Source: Ruegeria atlantica
Lineage (GTDB): Bacteria > Pseudomonadota > Alphaproteobacteria > Rhodobacterales > Rhodobacteraceae
Length of the DNA stretch: 64,000 bases
Assembly: GCF_013033965.1 (NCBI RefSeq)
Contig: NZ_WQFE01000001.1
Coordinates: 682,001-746,000 of the forward strand
Reading direction: 5' to 3'
Below are positions 26,246 to 35,404 of this stretch, one piece after another (within the stretch, counting starts at the first letter, position 1; every line of letters starts with the position of its first letter). The notes beneath the pieces are model-generated. The model searched no databases and was not told the DNA's origin. It worked only from the letters and a program-made list of their open reading frames with translations. The position numbers and the translations under genes are program-made.

Positions 26246-26854
26246 ATGTCACTTGAATTCTTATTAACTTCATTGGTTGTCGTATTACTGCCTGGAACTG
26301 GGGTGATCTACACTTTGGCAATCGGCCTCGGTCGCGGATTTAAGGCAAGTGTGGCTGCTGCTGTTGGATGCACCCTTGGAATTCTACCTGCGGCTGTCGC
26401 CAGTATCATTGGTTTAGCCGCGCTGCTTCATACCAGCGCTTTGGCGTTTCAAGTCATTAAGTATCTTGGGGTCGCATATCTATTTTTCATGGCTTGGAGA
26501 ATTATGAAAGATGACACCGTCATGGAAATGCCCGAAGATAAGAGCCAAATCGGGTATCTGCGCATCGCGACAACAGGAACCTTGTTAAATGTTTTGAATC
26601 CCAAATTGTCCCTGTTCTTCTTGGCATTCCTTCCTCAGTTCATTTCCCCTTCAGCGCCAAACGCAACAGCTTCGCTGATCTGGTTGGCGATTTTGTTCAT
26701 GATGATGACCTTCATTGTTTTTGTCGGTTACGGCGTGTTTGCTGCTTATGCACGTGAGTACGTAATTCGCCGTCCCGATGTTATGAAGTGGATCAAACGA
26801 TGCTTTGCTGGGACATTCGGATTTTTAGGAGCCAAACTCGCTATCGCCAACTGA
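26246..26854 (+). CDS. LysE/RhtB family amino-acid exporter
   Basis: 202 residues, usual length. Starts after AGGAGCT. Family marks: PGTGVIYTLAIGLGRGFKAS (residues about 16-35, the PGP-like motif), then KYLGVAYLFFMAWRIMKDD and LNPKLSLFFLAFLPQF. Five to six membrane segments. Exports amino acids or homoserine lactone-like molecules; substrate unknown. Single-gene unit. Confidence 0.92.
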   Translation: MSLEFLLTSLVVVLLPGTGVIYTLAIGLGRGFKASVAAAVGCTLGILPAAVASIIGLAALLHTSALAFQVIKYLGVAYLFFMAWRIMKDDTVMEMPEDKSQIGYLRIATTGTLLNVLNPKLSLFFLAFLPQFISPSAPNATASLIWLAILFMMMTFIVFVGYGVFAAYAREYVIRRPDVMKWIKRCFAGTFGFLGAKLAIAN

Positions 26855-26925
26855 AGCATTCGGTCAATATGGGCTCGCTTTGGTCCTCGGATGAAGCGCG
26901 GCATCACACTAGTTTTAAGCGTCTA

Positions 26926-27000
26926 TGACGGCCCATTCCGGACCTTGGCCACCATGTTCGTTCGCTGCGGTGCAGCTCGACAAAGCCGCCATTCGTTGTC
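26926..27000 (+). repeat. Intergenic mosaic repeat, copy 5
   Basis: 5' module TGACGGCCCATTCCGGACCT, then TTCGCTGCGGTGCAGCTCGA and AAGCCGCCATTCGTTG, i.e. the core in a variant arrangement. The remaining interval to 27176 shows no gene. Confidence 0.55.
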
Positions 27001-27176
27001 TCAGCAATCTCACTGGATGCAAGAACGACACTCCGCAAATTTTACGGAGGCTTAGGCGGTTGAGTTCTGCGTTTCCAAAACGGATGAAATAGTCGATCAA
27101 CTTATCAAAACTCAATCCGCAAAAACCTGGGTCGCGTTCGCAATCAAGGAAGTACTCCCAAATACTGCTAAACGGC

Positions 27177-27200
27177 ACCCGGCCTGAGCAATGGCCGGGT
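27177..27200 (-). terminator. Hairpin downstream of the large repeat-protein gene
   Basis: Perfect 8-bp stem ACCCGGCC/GGCCGGGT with an 8-base loop, 18 bases beyond the stop of the gene at 27218. Only three T follow on the minus strand, so it is a weak intrinsic terminator or an mRNA end-stabilising hairpin. Confidence 0.5.
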
Positions 27201-27217
27201 GGAGTGTCAATTGGGCT

Positions 27218-29788
27218 TCAGGCTATGGACATTCCGAATGCTTCCAGCTGATTCACCAAGGCGCTGTTCGCCTCGTCGATAGAGTTCCAGTCATCTGCTG
27301 TGAGGTTACCGAGGTTCAGGTCTTCTGCCTGAATACCCTGGAGCGTCACCGTATGACCGCCGTTTTCGACGACTTCAAACACCAGATCATCACCGTTCTC
27401 GCTGACTTCAACGTTTCCTTCACCGAGTGAGTTGAAATCCAGCACGTCCTCGCTTGCATTGAAACCGATGATCTCTGTCTTCACACCCCAGTTCCAGGTA
27501 AGCTCTACAACATCGGCACCTGCAGCGAATGAAACGGTGCCTGTTGTTTGGTCATCGTCTGTATCCATGGTTCCGCCATCTGTGACACCACCATTGTTAG
27601 TACCTGAAGAGCTTCCGGTAAGATCACCGGTTCGGGTCTGATAGCCGTCGGTCGTGGCTCCAACAGGTGCCTTTGGCGTTAGCAACACGGTGCGATCAAC
27701 CAGAGTCACATCGTTCTGATCAAAACCAAACGGGACCTCCAGATTGTCTTCCATCACCTGATCATGGTGAAATTCAACCAATCCGGGGATTAGGTCAGCC
27801 TTGGAGACGCCCGTCAGAGTCACGCTTTGTCCTGTCGGCAGCGATGAAATGACCAACCCCTGGCTGCTATCCTCAACATTCAGGCGCTCACGCGTACCAA
27901 AATACAAGAAACTGATCTTCATTGCGGCTGGGTCGAAACCGTCGATCACCTCATGCACACCATATTCATGGCTGCGGATATAGATCGTATCAGCATCGCG
28001 CGGACCGACGCCTTGTTCCCAGCTGACAACGGCCCCCATGTCCTGCCGGAAATGTTCGTTGCCAACGACACCGAAATCTTCGATCGTTACATCCTGGTAA
28101 GTCACGCCCTGTACGATCTGGGCCGCATCGGACCAGGGGCTGTCGATCACGATCTCTCCTGTAGATGATTTGGTAACAATCATGCCGTGTACAGACGTTC
28201 CGCCGAAATCCAGTTGATCCGTGCCGGGGCGGAACCCGGTTATGTCGTCGGCGTTGCTGTCTGTCCGGAATTTAACGCCGCCCGTATCCGTTGTACCGGT
28301 TGTGGCGGGCGGGTTTGAACCATCGGCGTCGTAGCTCAGCTCATAGCCTTCACCGACACCCGGAGTGACAATGATTTGACCCAAGGCAGAGGATACTTCG
28401 TTCAACACGGCTTGGTCCGTGATCGAGAAATTGCCTAAATCCAGATCAGCCAGTCCAAAGCCGGTGAATATTATTTGTTTCGTCACTCCGCTTTCGGTCA
28501 GCTCAATACGGACAGTTTGACCAAGAGCATCACCGCTTTCTTCAAAGATCGCGAAACTATCGGCTGAGATATCCGGGTCAATTTCAATGACGTCACCCAT
28601 CGCAGGCATGAAGCCATCTATCTCCTGCGCGTCTGATGCGAGGCTTAGTGTGACATGCATATGCTGATGGCTGTGACCATTGCCATCGCCGCCGGGGTTC
28701 GTCCCGTGCGACCCCACCATGCTGAGAACCTCAGTCGCTGCAGTGCTATCCAGGATTGTAAAGTTGGCGGGGCTCAGATCCGCCAGAGTCACGCCGCTCA
28801 ACGTGGTAGATTGGTTGTTGGATGGGATCGCAAACACAACGGATCCATCAACTTCTCGAACGTCCAGCGCATCTGCGCCCACCCATGAGATGAAGATCGT
28901 ATCGGTCTCCGGATCAAAATCCGGGATCGTCACGTCCGTGCCCCAAGCCCAGGTTATGACCACATCCGCCGTACTTTCCGGGGCGTCGGCGGTTCCGTTG
29001 CCGGTCGGAGCGGTCGGTACCGGCGGCTCGAGGGGTGGAGAGACATTTCCGGTGCCGCTTCCACCTCCGGTATCCGTTAGCAAGATACCATCGGTATAGA
29101 CCTTGATGGCGTCCCCTACCGAAGGCGCGTCGTAGCCGCCGAATTGATTGATATAGCGCAGAATGGATGTGCCATATTCATCAGTTGACACATTGCCGCC
29201 CTGCAAAAGAGACAGAGTTCCCCATGCGCCGCGCAAATGCGCCGCCGCCATAATCCCTGTCATGGTAAGGGTAACAGTCACCTCTTGCCCGTTATCGATA
29301 TAAATCCGGGTCGTGCCGAGGTAGTCGCTCAGGCTTTCGCCCTGATAGCCCAAACCGGTTTCGATTACCTGAAGGTTATAGCCAAAGGCTTCCTGTATTG
29401 CGCGCTCCTGCGCGGCTTCGGTGGTAAAATCGTCAAGCGAATTGACACCGTTCTTACCGGTCCAGTTTCCATCCCACGTGTTCGAAGCTGCCCCGTTTCC
29501 GTAATAGACATCGTCCGTGTAATACCCCAGATCGATCAATAGAGCTTCGCCGAACTGATAGCCGACAAACCCCAACGAATTCATAGAGCGATAGGACATG
29601 GCGTCCCACTCGTCGCTGCTCAGATCTGACCAGCTGGAATAGTTTGGATAGAAATCTGCAACCACCCCACCGGCCCATTGGTCTAGTTGCCAATCCTGAA
29701 TGACGCCGGCTTCATAGCGATCTCGATCCCAACCAGATTCAAACGCACGTAAGGCGTCGCGAAATTCTTCATACGTTCCATTACTCAT
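27218..29788 (-). CDS. Large acidic repeat protein with lysozyme-like N-terminal domain, secreted-type
   Basis: 856 residues, very rich in Asp, Gly and Thr, with almost no Cys. The first ~150 residues (TYEEFRDALRAFESGW, then SMNSLGFVGYQFGEALLIDLG and TGKNGVNSLDDF) resemble the lysozyme/transglycosylase-like domain found at the N-terminus of some secreted proteins; the Glu in AFESG would be the catalytic acid. After a Pro/Thr linker (about 260-275) come five degenerate repeats of roughly 70-95 residues, each with the pattern I.GF.P..D.I.....V.L.GV...DL...NF. No Sec signal, so type I or another non-classical export is likely. Peptidoglycan or chitin targeting is a guess from the domain; substrate unknown. 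Confidence 0.75.
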   Translation of the reverse strand: MSNGTYEEFRDALRAFESGWDRDRYEAGVIQDWQLDQWAGGVVADFYPNYSSWSDLSSDEWDAMSYRSMNSLGFVGYQFGEALLIDLGYYTDDVYYGNGAASNTWDGNWTGKNGVNSLDDFTTEAAQERAIQEAFGYNLQVIETGLGYQGESLSDYLGTTRIYIDNGQEVTVTLTMTGIMAAAHLRGAWGTLSLLQGGNVSTDEYGTSILRYINQFGGYDAPSVGDAIKVYTDGILLTDTGGGSGTGNVSPPLEPPVPTAPTGNGTADAPESTADVVITWAWGTDVTIPDFDPETDTIFISWVGADALDVREVDGSVVFAIPSNNQSTTLSGVTLADLSPANFTILDSTAATEVLSMVGSHGTNPGGDGNGHSHQHMHVTLSLASDAQEIDGFMPAMGDVIEIDPDISADSFAIFEESGDALGQTVRIELTESGVTKQIIFTGFGLADLDLGNFSITDQAVLNEVSSALGQIIVTPGVGEGYELSYDADGSNPPATTGTTDTGGVKFRTDSNADDITGFRPGTDQLDFGGTSVHGMIVTKSSTGEIVIDSPWSDAAQIVQGVTYQDVTIEDFGVVGNEHFRQDMGAVVSWEQGVGPRDADTIYIRSHEYGVHEVIDGFDPAAMKISFLYFGTRERLNVEDSSQGLVISSLPTGQSVTLTGVSKADLIPGLVEFHHDQVMEDNLEVPFGFDQNDVTLVDRTVLLTPKAPVGATTDGYQTRTGDLTGSSSGTNNGGVTDGGTMDTDDDQTTGTVSFAAGADVVELTWNWGVKTEIIGFNASEDVLDFNSLGEGNVEVSENGDDLVFEVVENGGHTVTLQGIQAEDLNLGNLTADDWNSIDEANSALVNQLEAFGMSIA

Positions 29789-29881
29789 TTGAACTAGACT
29801 CCCATCTTGTCTTTGCTTCAGCCTAAATTTTACGGCTTTCTAAGCCCGATCACCTCGGACCCAACTTGCGTAACAAGTTAG

Positions 29882-30577
29882 AAGTTCGGGTTTCGTCAAA
29901 AGTTCATTAACGAATTAATCTGCGCGGATGCGGGCCCAGACCCATCTTTTGATGCGCTAAAAAACGCCGTAGGTCAGTGGGTTAAAGCAGAGATTGAGCA
30001 AGAGAACGGCGCAATTGCGCGAGTCTTCGCCAAATTTAGAATGCCGCAATAATTAACTTTGCATCCTTACCAGATCGAATTGTTAAGAATGCCTCATCCG
30101 AAAACAACGGCATTGCTGCATCGGGGCGCAGAATATACCGCGCGATTCAAGCCGTGGCCAAATCAATGATTGATGACGGCCTGATCGGTGCCGACTGTCT
30201 TAGGTCGTTTTTGTTTTCTCTCTGGTTCATGACAGAAGCAGAGGCACGTCACGCTCTTGAGGAAAACTCCGAATTGAAGGATGTGTTTGAAATCTGCCAG
30301 ATCAGTGTGGAACCTGCTCCACTCAAGGCTGACGATATATTCAAAGAGCATATCGAAGATCCCCATACCTATGCCAAGAAATATGTTGGGTACATCCGGG
30401 CCTTTGCTGATTCCACTTTGAGAACGCAACTATTTGCGTCCCAAATGCGACAACTCTGAAATCCTCGAACAGCTTATGGACGAATTCTACAATTATCTCG
30501 CGCTTTTGTATCAACGTGAAGCAAGTAAATATGCGTGTGAGATTTGGCACCTTGTCGTTGTTCTACGCAGAAATTAG
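29882..30577 (+). pseudogene. Decayed gene readable across three frames
   Basis: Segment 1 (29882-30052) encodes FINELICADAGPDPSFDAL and onward to ENGAIARVFAKFRMPQ and a stop, with no start codon. Segment 2 (about 30040-30459; ATG-initiated part from 30154) reads AIINFASLPDRIVKNASSEN through to SQMRQL. Segment 3 (to TAG 30575-30577) reads CDNSEILEQLMDEFYNYLAL and onward to VVVLRRN. All three have coding-like, mostly helical acidic composition, which suggests one ancestral protein of about 230 residues broken by at least two frameshifts. Family not recognised. The 101-codon frame at 30154-30459 could still be expressed. Confidence 0.4.
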
Positions 30578-30654
30578 GCTGGCATTCGCTCGGCGAGCGT
30601 CAGTCGGCTTTGTCGGCTGAATTCTGCTCTAACAACGCTCGGTACTTTTGTTCG

Positions 30655-30800
30655 ACGAACGGCCATTCCTGCCGTTGGCCAATTGGTCAAGATGCTGCTA
30701 TTGCAGCCCGCATTGCCGCCATTCGCCGCAACCGCAAAATCTGGGTAGGGTCGAACTTACAGATCGCGGACCAAGCGGTCATTCGAACTTTTCCAACAAG
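30655..30800 (+). repeat. Intergenic mosaic repeat, copy 6
   Basis: Contains CGAACGGCCATTCCTGCCGT, TGCTGCTATTGCAGCCCGCA, TTGCCGCCATTCGCCGCA and GGTCGAACTTACAGATCGCG, followed by AAGCGGTCATTCG. Ends just short of the histidine kinase stop. Confidence 0.6.
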
Positions 30801-30816
30801 ATCAGTTATAGGATGC

Positions 30817-33324
30817 TTAGCGGGCCTTGAACCGGTTTGATTCCACCAAAGCGCTGGACATGTTGGCTTCGGCGACGGGTTTCTCCACAAATTTTGCATC
30901 TTCGCTTGGCAGGTCATTGAAGGATGATTTGCCGCTAATCAGAATTCGATCTGACTGAGGCAGGATTTTCTGCGCGCGTGACAATACGTCTAAACCAGTC
31001 CGCGATCCGCCGAGATCGAAGTCGCTGACAACCAGATCGAACAAGCTTGTGTTCAATGCACGAATGCCATCATCTGCTGTGCTAAACATCTCCACCTCGT
31101 AACCAAGGCTTTCCAATACCTTTGCTGTCACTCTCCGATCGCTGTCGTTGTCATCGACCAGTAGTGCTTTCTTTCCTACGTAGTTTTCTTTCGACAATCC
31201 TTGATCTCTAGCCAACGGCAGTGAAAGAATGACATTTGTGCCTTTGCCTTCCTGGCTGTCGATCTCGAGCCTGCCGCCACTTTGATTGATGAAGCCGTAG
31301 ACAATCGAAAGACCCAGTCCTGTTCCACCAGCTCCAGCGCGGGTTGTGAAGAATGGCTGAATAGCTTTGGATCTGACACTGGCAGGCATCCCTGATCCCG
31401 TATCTGAGACAACAATTTCCGCACTGTTGTTGGGACCTTTGGACAGGTTGATGCGTATTATTCCGATGTCTTTGATGGCGTTGTTGGCATTCAAGACGAG
31501 ATTGAAGACTGCGGATTCCAGTTGCCCTGGATCTGCACGCACGTGCAAAGGAACGTCAGCGCGGACAATATCCAGTTCAACTCCTGGCTTGAGCCCGATT
31601 TCGACCAAGTCAACCATCCCTTCAACAAGGGTATTCAGATCGAAGATTTCTGGTGAAAGTGGTTGTTTGCGCGCGAATGCTAACAATCGGTCAGTCAATG
31701 AGGTTCCATAGTCCAGTGCATTCTCAATCGCATTCAGGTTGTCCGTTTCGGCCGGGATTTCTTCTCCCAATAAATGGGCATGCGTTCGGATTGTCGCTAG
31801 AACGTTGGCAAAATCATGCGCTGTATCACCGGCAAGTTTCCCGAGGAGTTCAATGCGATCGATCTGTTCCACGCGTTCAGCAACGTGTCGCTGTTCCGTC
31901 ACATCCGAGATCAGCCAAACCCGTCCTTCGTCAGGCAGGCGGCTGACCCTAATTTCAAGGATTTGTCCGTCGTTGCCTTGTAGAACCAAATGCCCTCGAT
32001 GTTTTATGTTCAGTTGCGCAGCATTCGCGGATGCTCCGAACGTGGATTGAAACAACCAATCAACTAAAGACCCCTTAATCTTTTCGGCTGAGAGAATTCG
32101 ACCAAGAGCGGGGTTTGAGGCGGTGAGTTTTCCAGTATTATCGGTGATCGCAATCCCGTCCGTGATGTTGGCAAACACCTTTTCGAAGAGGGCATTTCGC
32201 TGATCGAGCAGTTTGTTGGAGCGGTCCAATCGTAGTGCATTTGCTCGGAAGTTCCGGAAAGAGCGAAACAAATCCCCGATTTCATCATCACCCCCAAGCT
32301 TGCGCGGCAAGACACTGCTTCGATCCCCGTTGGCCAATCGCACCATAGCCTCCGAAACACGTCCGATGTTGAAGGCCACGTAACGAGAGACATAGAGCGC
32401 GGCGACCAATGCCAAACCAAGGGCGGCAAGGCTGACGATAGCGACAAAAATACGTGTGAATTGGATCGTGTTGGAAGAGGAACTGCGCTCTTCCGTCAAC
32501 GTGGACTCGGCGCGGTTTGCAAAATCCGCTGCAAGCTCGTTTATGCCATTGGCGTCACGTCGAATGCGGAACATGGCGTTTTGCGCATCAAGGTTAAGAC
32601 CCAATTCATCCCTTCGCAGTTCGAAGATGCCAGTTTCCCCATAGACGAGGGTGTCAAGGCTGTGCAGGAATTGAGTTTGATCCGCTGTCTTCGTCGCGCT
32701 TTGCGCCAACGTCCCCTGCCGTTGGTAGTGTCGCTGCTCCTCACCGACACCGATCAGATTGCTCGCATATGCCGCATTCAAAGCATCAGCATTCATGCTT
32801 TGCAAGGTCCACCATGTCAGGCGCTCCGCGGTCGCAATACTCTGATCTTCAATGCGATCCGTGACGACCTCACGCAAGGTGCTGAGTTCTGCAATGCGCG
32901 CACGGACAAGAGACTGTACCCGGTCAAGCGATTGGGAGGCTTTTACCAAATCAAGGATACCAACTTCCATTGCCGCGGTAAGATCAGCCAAGACCGTGCG
33001 GTCAGGCTCTGATGTTGAGGAAGATGGCCATTCTTCCCGAACCCGCGCCAATACATCGAGAAGCTTTTCCCCTTCCTGTTGGATCAGGAAGTTCGAGCGT
33101 TGATTAAGCAGATATGGCGCAGAGGTCGCCAAATCCGAGGACCGTTTGGAGAGATCGATTGCTTGCGCGACCTGGCTGAGCGACTGAGTGTGCAGGTCTT
33201 GCAATCGATCATCAACCCTCTGAAGTGCGATCCAGGTCAGCATGCTGATGCAAATGATGGCGAGCGATAATAAGCCTAACGCAGTCCAAAGCCGTCCTCG
33301 CACCGACCGCGGTAGAAATGACAT
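30817..33324 (-). CDS. Hybrid sensor histidine kinase (periplasmic sensor, HAMP, PAS, HisKA, HATPase, REC)
   Basis: 835 residues. TM1 at about 12-32, a helical periplasmic sensor to about 290 (TorS-like layout), TM2 near 293-315, HAMP (ISRY-type SRYVAFNIGRVSEAM..LANGD), PAS near 380-500, phosphoacceptor His in GDTAHDFANVLATIRTHAHL (the usual HDFNN reads HDFAN), ATPase N/G boxes FNLVLNANNAI, VSDTGSGMP and GAGGTGLGLSIVYGF, and C-terminal receiver with LLVDDNDSDRR and Asp in VVSDFDLGG. Directly follows the response regulator in the same operon (stop and start share base 33324). Divergent from the importer at 34288, which it probably controls. Confidence 0.92.
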   Translation of the reverse strand: MSFLPRSVRGRLWTALGLLSLAIICISMLTWIALQRVDDRLQDLHTQSLSQVAQAIDLSKRSSDLATSAPYLLNQRSNFLIQQEGEKLLDVLARVREEWPSSSTSEPDRTVLADLTAAMEVGILDLVKASQSLDRVQSLVRARIAELSTLREVVTDRIEDQSIATAERLTWWTLQSMNADALNAAYASNLIGVGEEQRHYQRQGTLAQSATKTADQTQFLHSLDTLVYGETGIFELRRDELGLNLDAQNAMFRIRRDANGINELAADFANRAESTLTEERSSSSNTIQFTRIFVAIVSLAALGLALVAALYVSRYVAFNIGRVSEAMVRLANGDRSSVLPRKLGGDDEIGDLFRSFRNFRANALRLDRSNKLLDQRNALFEKVFANITDGIAITDNTGKLTASNPALGRILSAEKIKGSLVDWLFQSTFGASANAAQLNIKHRGHLVLQGNDGQILEIRVSRLPDEGRVWLISDVTEQRHVAERVEQIDRIELLGKLAGDTAHDFANVLATIRTHAHLLGEEIPAETDNLNAIENALDYGTSLTDRLLAFARKQPLSPEIFDLNTLVEGMVDLVEIGLKPGVELDIVRADVPLHVRADPGQLESAVFNLVLNANNAIKDIGIIRINLSKGPNNSAEIVVSDTGSGMPASVRSKAIQPFFTTRAGAGGTGLGLSIVYGFINQSGGRLEIDSQEGKGTNVILSLPLARDQGLSKENYVGKKALLVDDNDSDRRVTAKVLESLGYEVEMFSTADDGIRALNTSLFDLVVSDFDLGGSRTGLDVLSRAQKILPQSDRILISGKSSFNDLPSEDAKFVEKPVAEANMSSALVESNRFKAR

Positions 33325-34049
33325 CAGATTGAGTTCCGATGTGGATCAGTGACGAAGATGTAACCTTGCCCGCGTCGTGTTTGGAGATGCACTGGTTTGG
33401 ATGGGTTCTCTTCGATTTTGCGCCTTAATCGTAAAATCAACACGTCCACAGTCCGATCTACATATTTTGAAAGATCACTACCAAGTTCGGACAGCAACTC
33501 AACTCTCGGGATGATTTGGTTTGGACGGCTCAGAAAGTATTCAAGCAGGCGGTATTCCGCGTTTGTGAGCGGAATTTCCTGGTCAGTTTCATCAAAGAGG
33601 ATGCGTTGCTTGTGATCCACGCTCAGTCGCCCAAATGTGTTCCGCCCAATATCGCTTTGTGTCGTGGATATCTGATCGGAATTGCCGTAGCGACGGAGCA
33701 CGGCACGGATTCGAGCGATTAGCTCGCGTGGATTAAACGGCTTCAACAAATAATCATCGGCGCCGATCTCCAGCCCAATTATTTTATCCGTCTCGTCACC
33801 CTGTCCAGTTAGCATAACAATCGGCAGGTCTTTTGTCCGGCGGATGTCCATTGCCAACGTGAGACCACTCTCGTCGTTTAGCTGAAGATCAATCAATACC
33901 AAATCCAGAGAAGTTCTTTTGTCCGCATCGTGGAACTCAGAAATATTCGCCATGGGGACTGGTTCGAATTGGTTCTCAGCCAGCAACGCAACAAGCGCGT
34001 TGCGCATCGACGCTTCGTCTTCCACAATTCCGATTTTTGGCAGCGACAC
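33324..34049 (-). CDS. OmpR/PhoB-type response regulator (TorR-like)
   Basis: 241 residues from GTG 34049, with AAGGAG upstream. Receiver: IVEDEASMR, phospho-Asp54 in LVLIDLQLND, and Lys in DDYLLKPFNPRE. C-terminal winged helix: EYRLLEYFLSRPNQIIPR and VDVLILRLRRKIEEN. Partner of the hybrid kinase, likely activating the divergent AfuA/FbpA-like importer operon at 34288. Confidence 0.92.
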   Translation of the reverse strand: MSLPKIGIVEDEASMRNALVALLAENQFEPVPMANISEFHDADKRTSLDLVLIDLQLNDESGLTLAMDIRRTKDLPIVMLTGQGDETDKIIGLEIGADDYLLKPFNPRELIARIRAVLRRYGNSDQISTTQSDIGRNTFGRLSVDHKQRILFDETDQEIPLTNAEYRLLEYFLSRPNQIIPRVELLSELGSDLSKYVDRTVDVLILRLRRKIEENPSKPVHLQTRRGQGYIFVTDPHRNSI

Positions 34050-34287
34050 ACAAAGTCTCCTTCCTCACACCTTTCTAGCACCAAAGCCGTACGCGCGTCG
34101 CAAGCCTTTTTGTTTCGAATATTTCAATGCTGAGCGTCGGCTGTAACATTATTAACCAAACGCCTGCGCACTTGTAATTTTGTTCATATAGGTTGTGTGT
34201 CCCCACGATGAGCCGCCCCTTACCAATAGACCTGCACCCTAGCGCGGAGGAGCGCAGGGCATACACCAAACTCAATGGGAGGAATAA

Positions 34288-35310
34288 ATGAAAAAGTTAG
34301 GAATGGTGTCCGTGGCCGCGCTATTGGCATCCGGTGCAGTGGCTTGGGCTGATGAACTCAGCCTTGTATGTAGTGCAGAGCAGGATTGGTGTGACTTGAT
34401 GGTCGCCGCGTTCGAAGCGGAAAACCCGGACACTGATGTGCTGATGGTTCGAAAATCGACGGGTGAAACGCTGGCCCAGGTACGAGCCGAAGCGGGCAAC
34501 CCGAAGATTGATGTTTGGTGGGGCGGCACCGGTGATCCGCATTTGATCGCCGCCGAGGAAGGCCTGTCGCAGGCCTCTGGAGTGGACACCAGCGAATTGC
34601 TTGGCTGGGCTCAGAACATGGCTGAAATCTCCCGCGGCAAGACAGTCGGGATATATGCAGGTGCATTGGGGATCGGCTACAACGCGGATATTCTCGCCGA
34701 GAAAGGCATTGAACCGCCGCAATGCTGGGCTGATCTTGAAGACTCACGATTTGAGGGAGAAATTCAGGTTGCAAACCCGAACAGCTCCGGCACAGCATAC
34801 ACCGAATTGGCGACATTTGTTCAGCTCTTTGGCGAAGACGAAGCGATGACCAAACTCGCTGCTGTCGGTAAGAATGTGAATTCTTACACCAAGTCAGGTT
34901 CTGCTCCATCGAAAGCAGCTGCACGTGGCGAAACTGGAGTGTCCATCGGCTTCATGCACGACATGGTGAAGCTTGCATCGCAAGGCTTTCCGCTGAAAAT
35001 TGTCGCCCCGTGTGAAGGCACGGGTTACGAGGTTGGTGCGGTCTCGATCATCGACGGTGCGCGTAATTTGGTAGGTGCTAAAAAATGGGTCGAGTTCGCG
35101 CTGAGCGCAGAGGTTCAGTCGCGCGCGCCTGAGGTTGGCTCATTCCAGGTTCCGTCAAATTCCAATGCTCAAGTGGCTCCGGAATCGCCGGATTTGGCAT
35201 CAATCAAGTTGATTGACTACGACTTTGCAACCTATGGCTCCAGCGAGACGCGTGAACGACTGCTGGCCCGTTGGGACTCAGAAGTCGGTGATCCGAACCC
35301 GCAGCAGTAA
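34288..35310 (+). CDS. ABC transporter substrate-binding protein, FbpA/AfuA-like
   Basis: 340 residues with signal peptide MKKLGMVSVAALLASGAVAW. Ribosome site GGAGGAATAA. Type II periplasmic binding fold (LSLVCSAEQDWCDLMVAAFE, DVWWGGTGDPHLIAAEEG, NPNSSGTAY). The binding-cleft region has His224-Asp225 (SIGFMHDMVKLA) and Glu243 (APCEGTGYE) rather than the paired tyrosines typical of iron-binding FbpA. A His-Asp pair plus Glu is what I recall for AfuA, a hexose-phosphate binder, so a phosphorylated organic ligand is more likely than iron (inference). Confidence 0.85.
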   Translation: MKKLGMVSVAALLASGAVAWADELSLVCSAEQDWCDLMVAAFEAENPDTDVLMVRKSTGETLAQVRAEAGNPKIDVWWGGTGDPHLIAAEEGLSQASGVDTSELLGWAQNMAEISRGKTVGIYAGALGIGYNADILAEKGIEPPQCWADLEDSRFEGEIQVANPNSSGTAYTELATFVQLFGEDEAMTKLAAVGKNVNSYTKSGSAPSKAAARGETGVSIGFMHDMVKLASQGFPLKIVAPCEGTGYEVGAVSIIDGARNLVGAKKWVEFALSAEVQSRAPEVGSFQVPSNSNAQVAPESPDLASIKLIDYDFATYGSSETRERLLARWDSEVGDPNPQQ

Positions 35311-35357
35311 CGTCTCCTCCCCGTCGCTTGACCGAAACTGACCTGTCGAGCTGACAC

Positions 35358-35390
35358 GGATGCCCTGCTCTGCGGGGCATCCCCCAATTT
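35358..35390 (+). terminator. Hairpin between binding protein and permease (attenuator/processing site)
   Basis: Perfect 8-bp stem GGATGCCC/GGGCATCC with a 9-base loop, followed by CCCAATTTT. Its place between binding-protein and permease genes fits partial termination or 3' protection that raises the binding protein relative to the membrane subunits. Confidence 0.65.
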
Positions 35391-35404
35391 TCGCGAGAAT
35401 ACAC

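Noticed and set aside
32461-33012. Long open frame opposite the hybrid kinase
   Set aside because: Lies fully antisense to a well-supported kinase gene; shadow of its codon bias.
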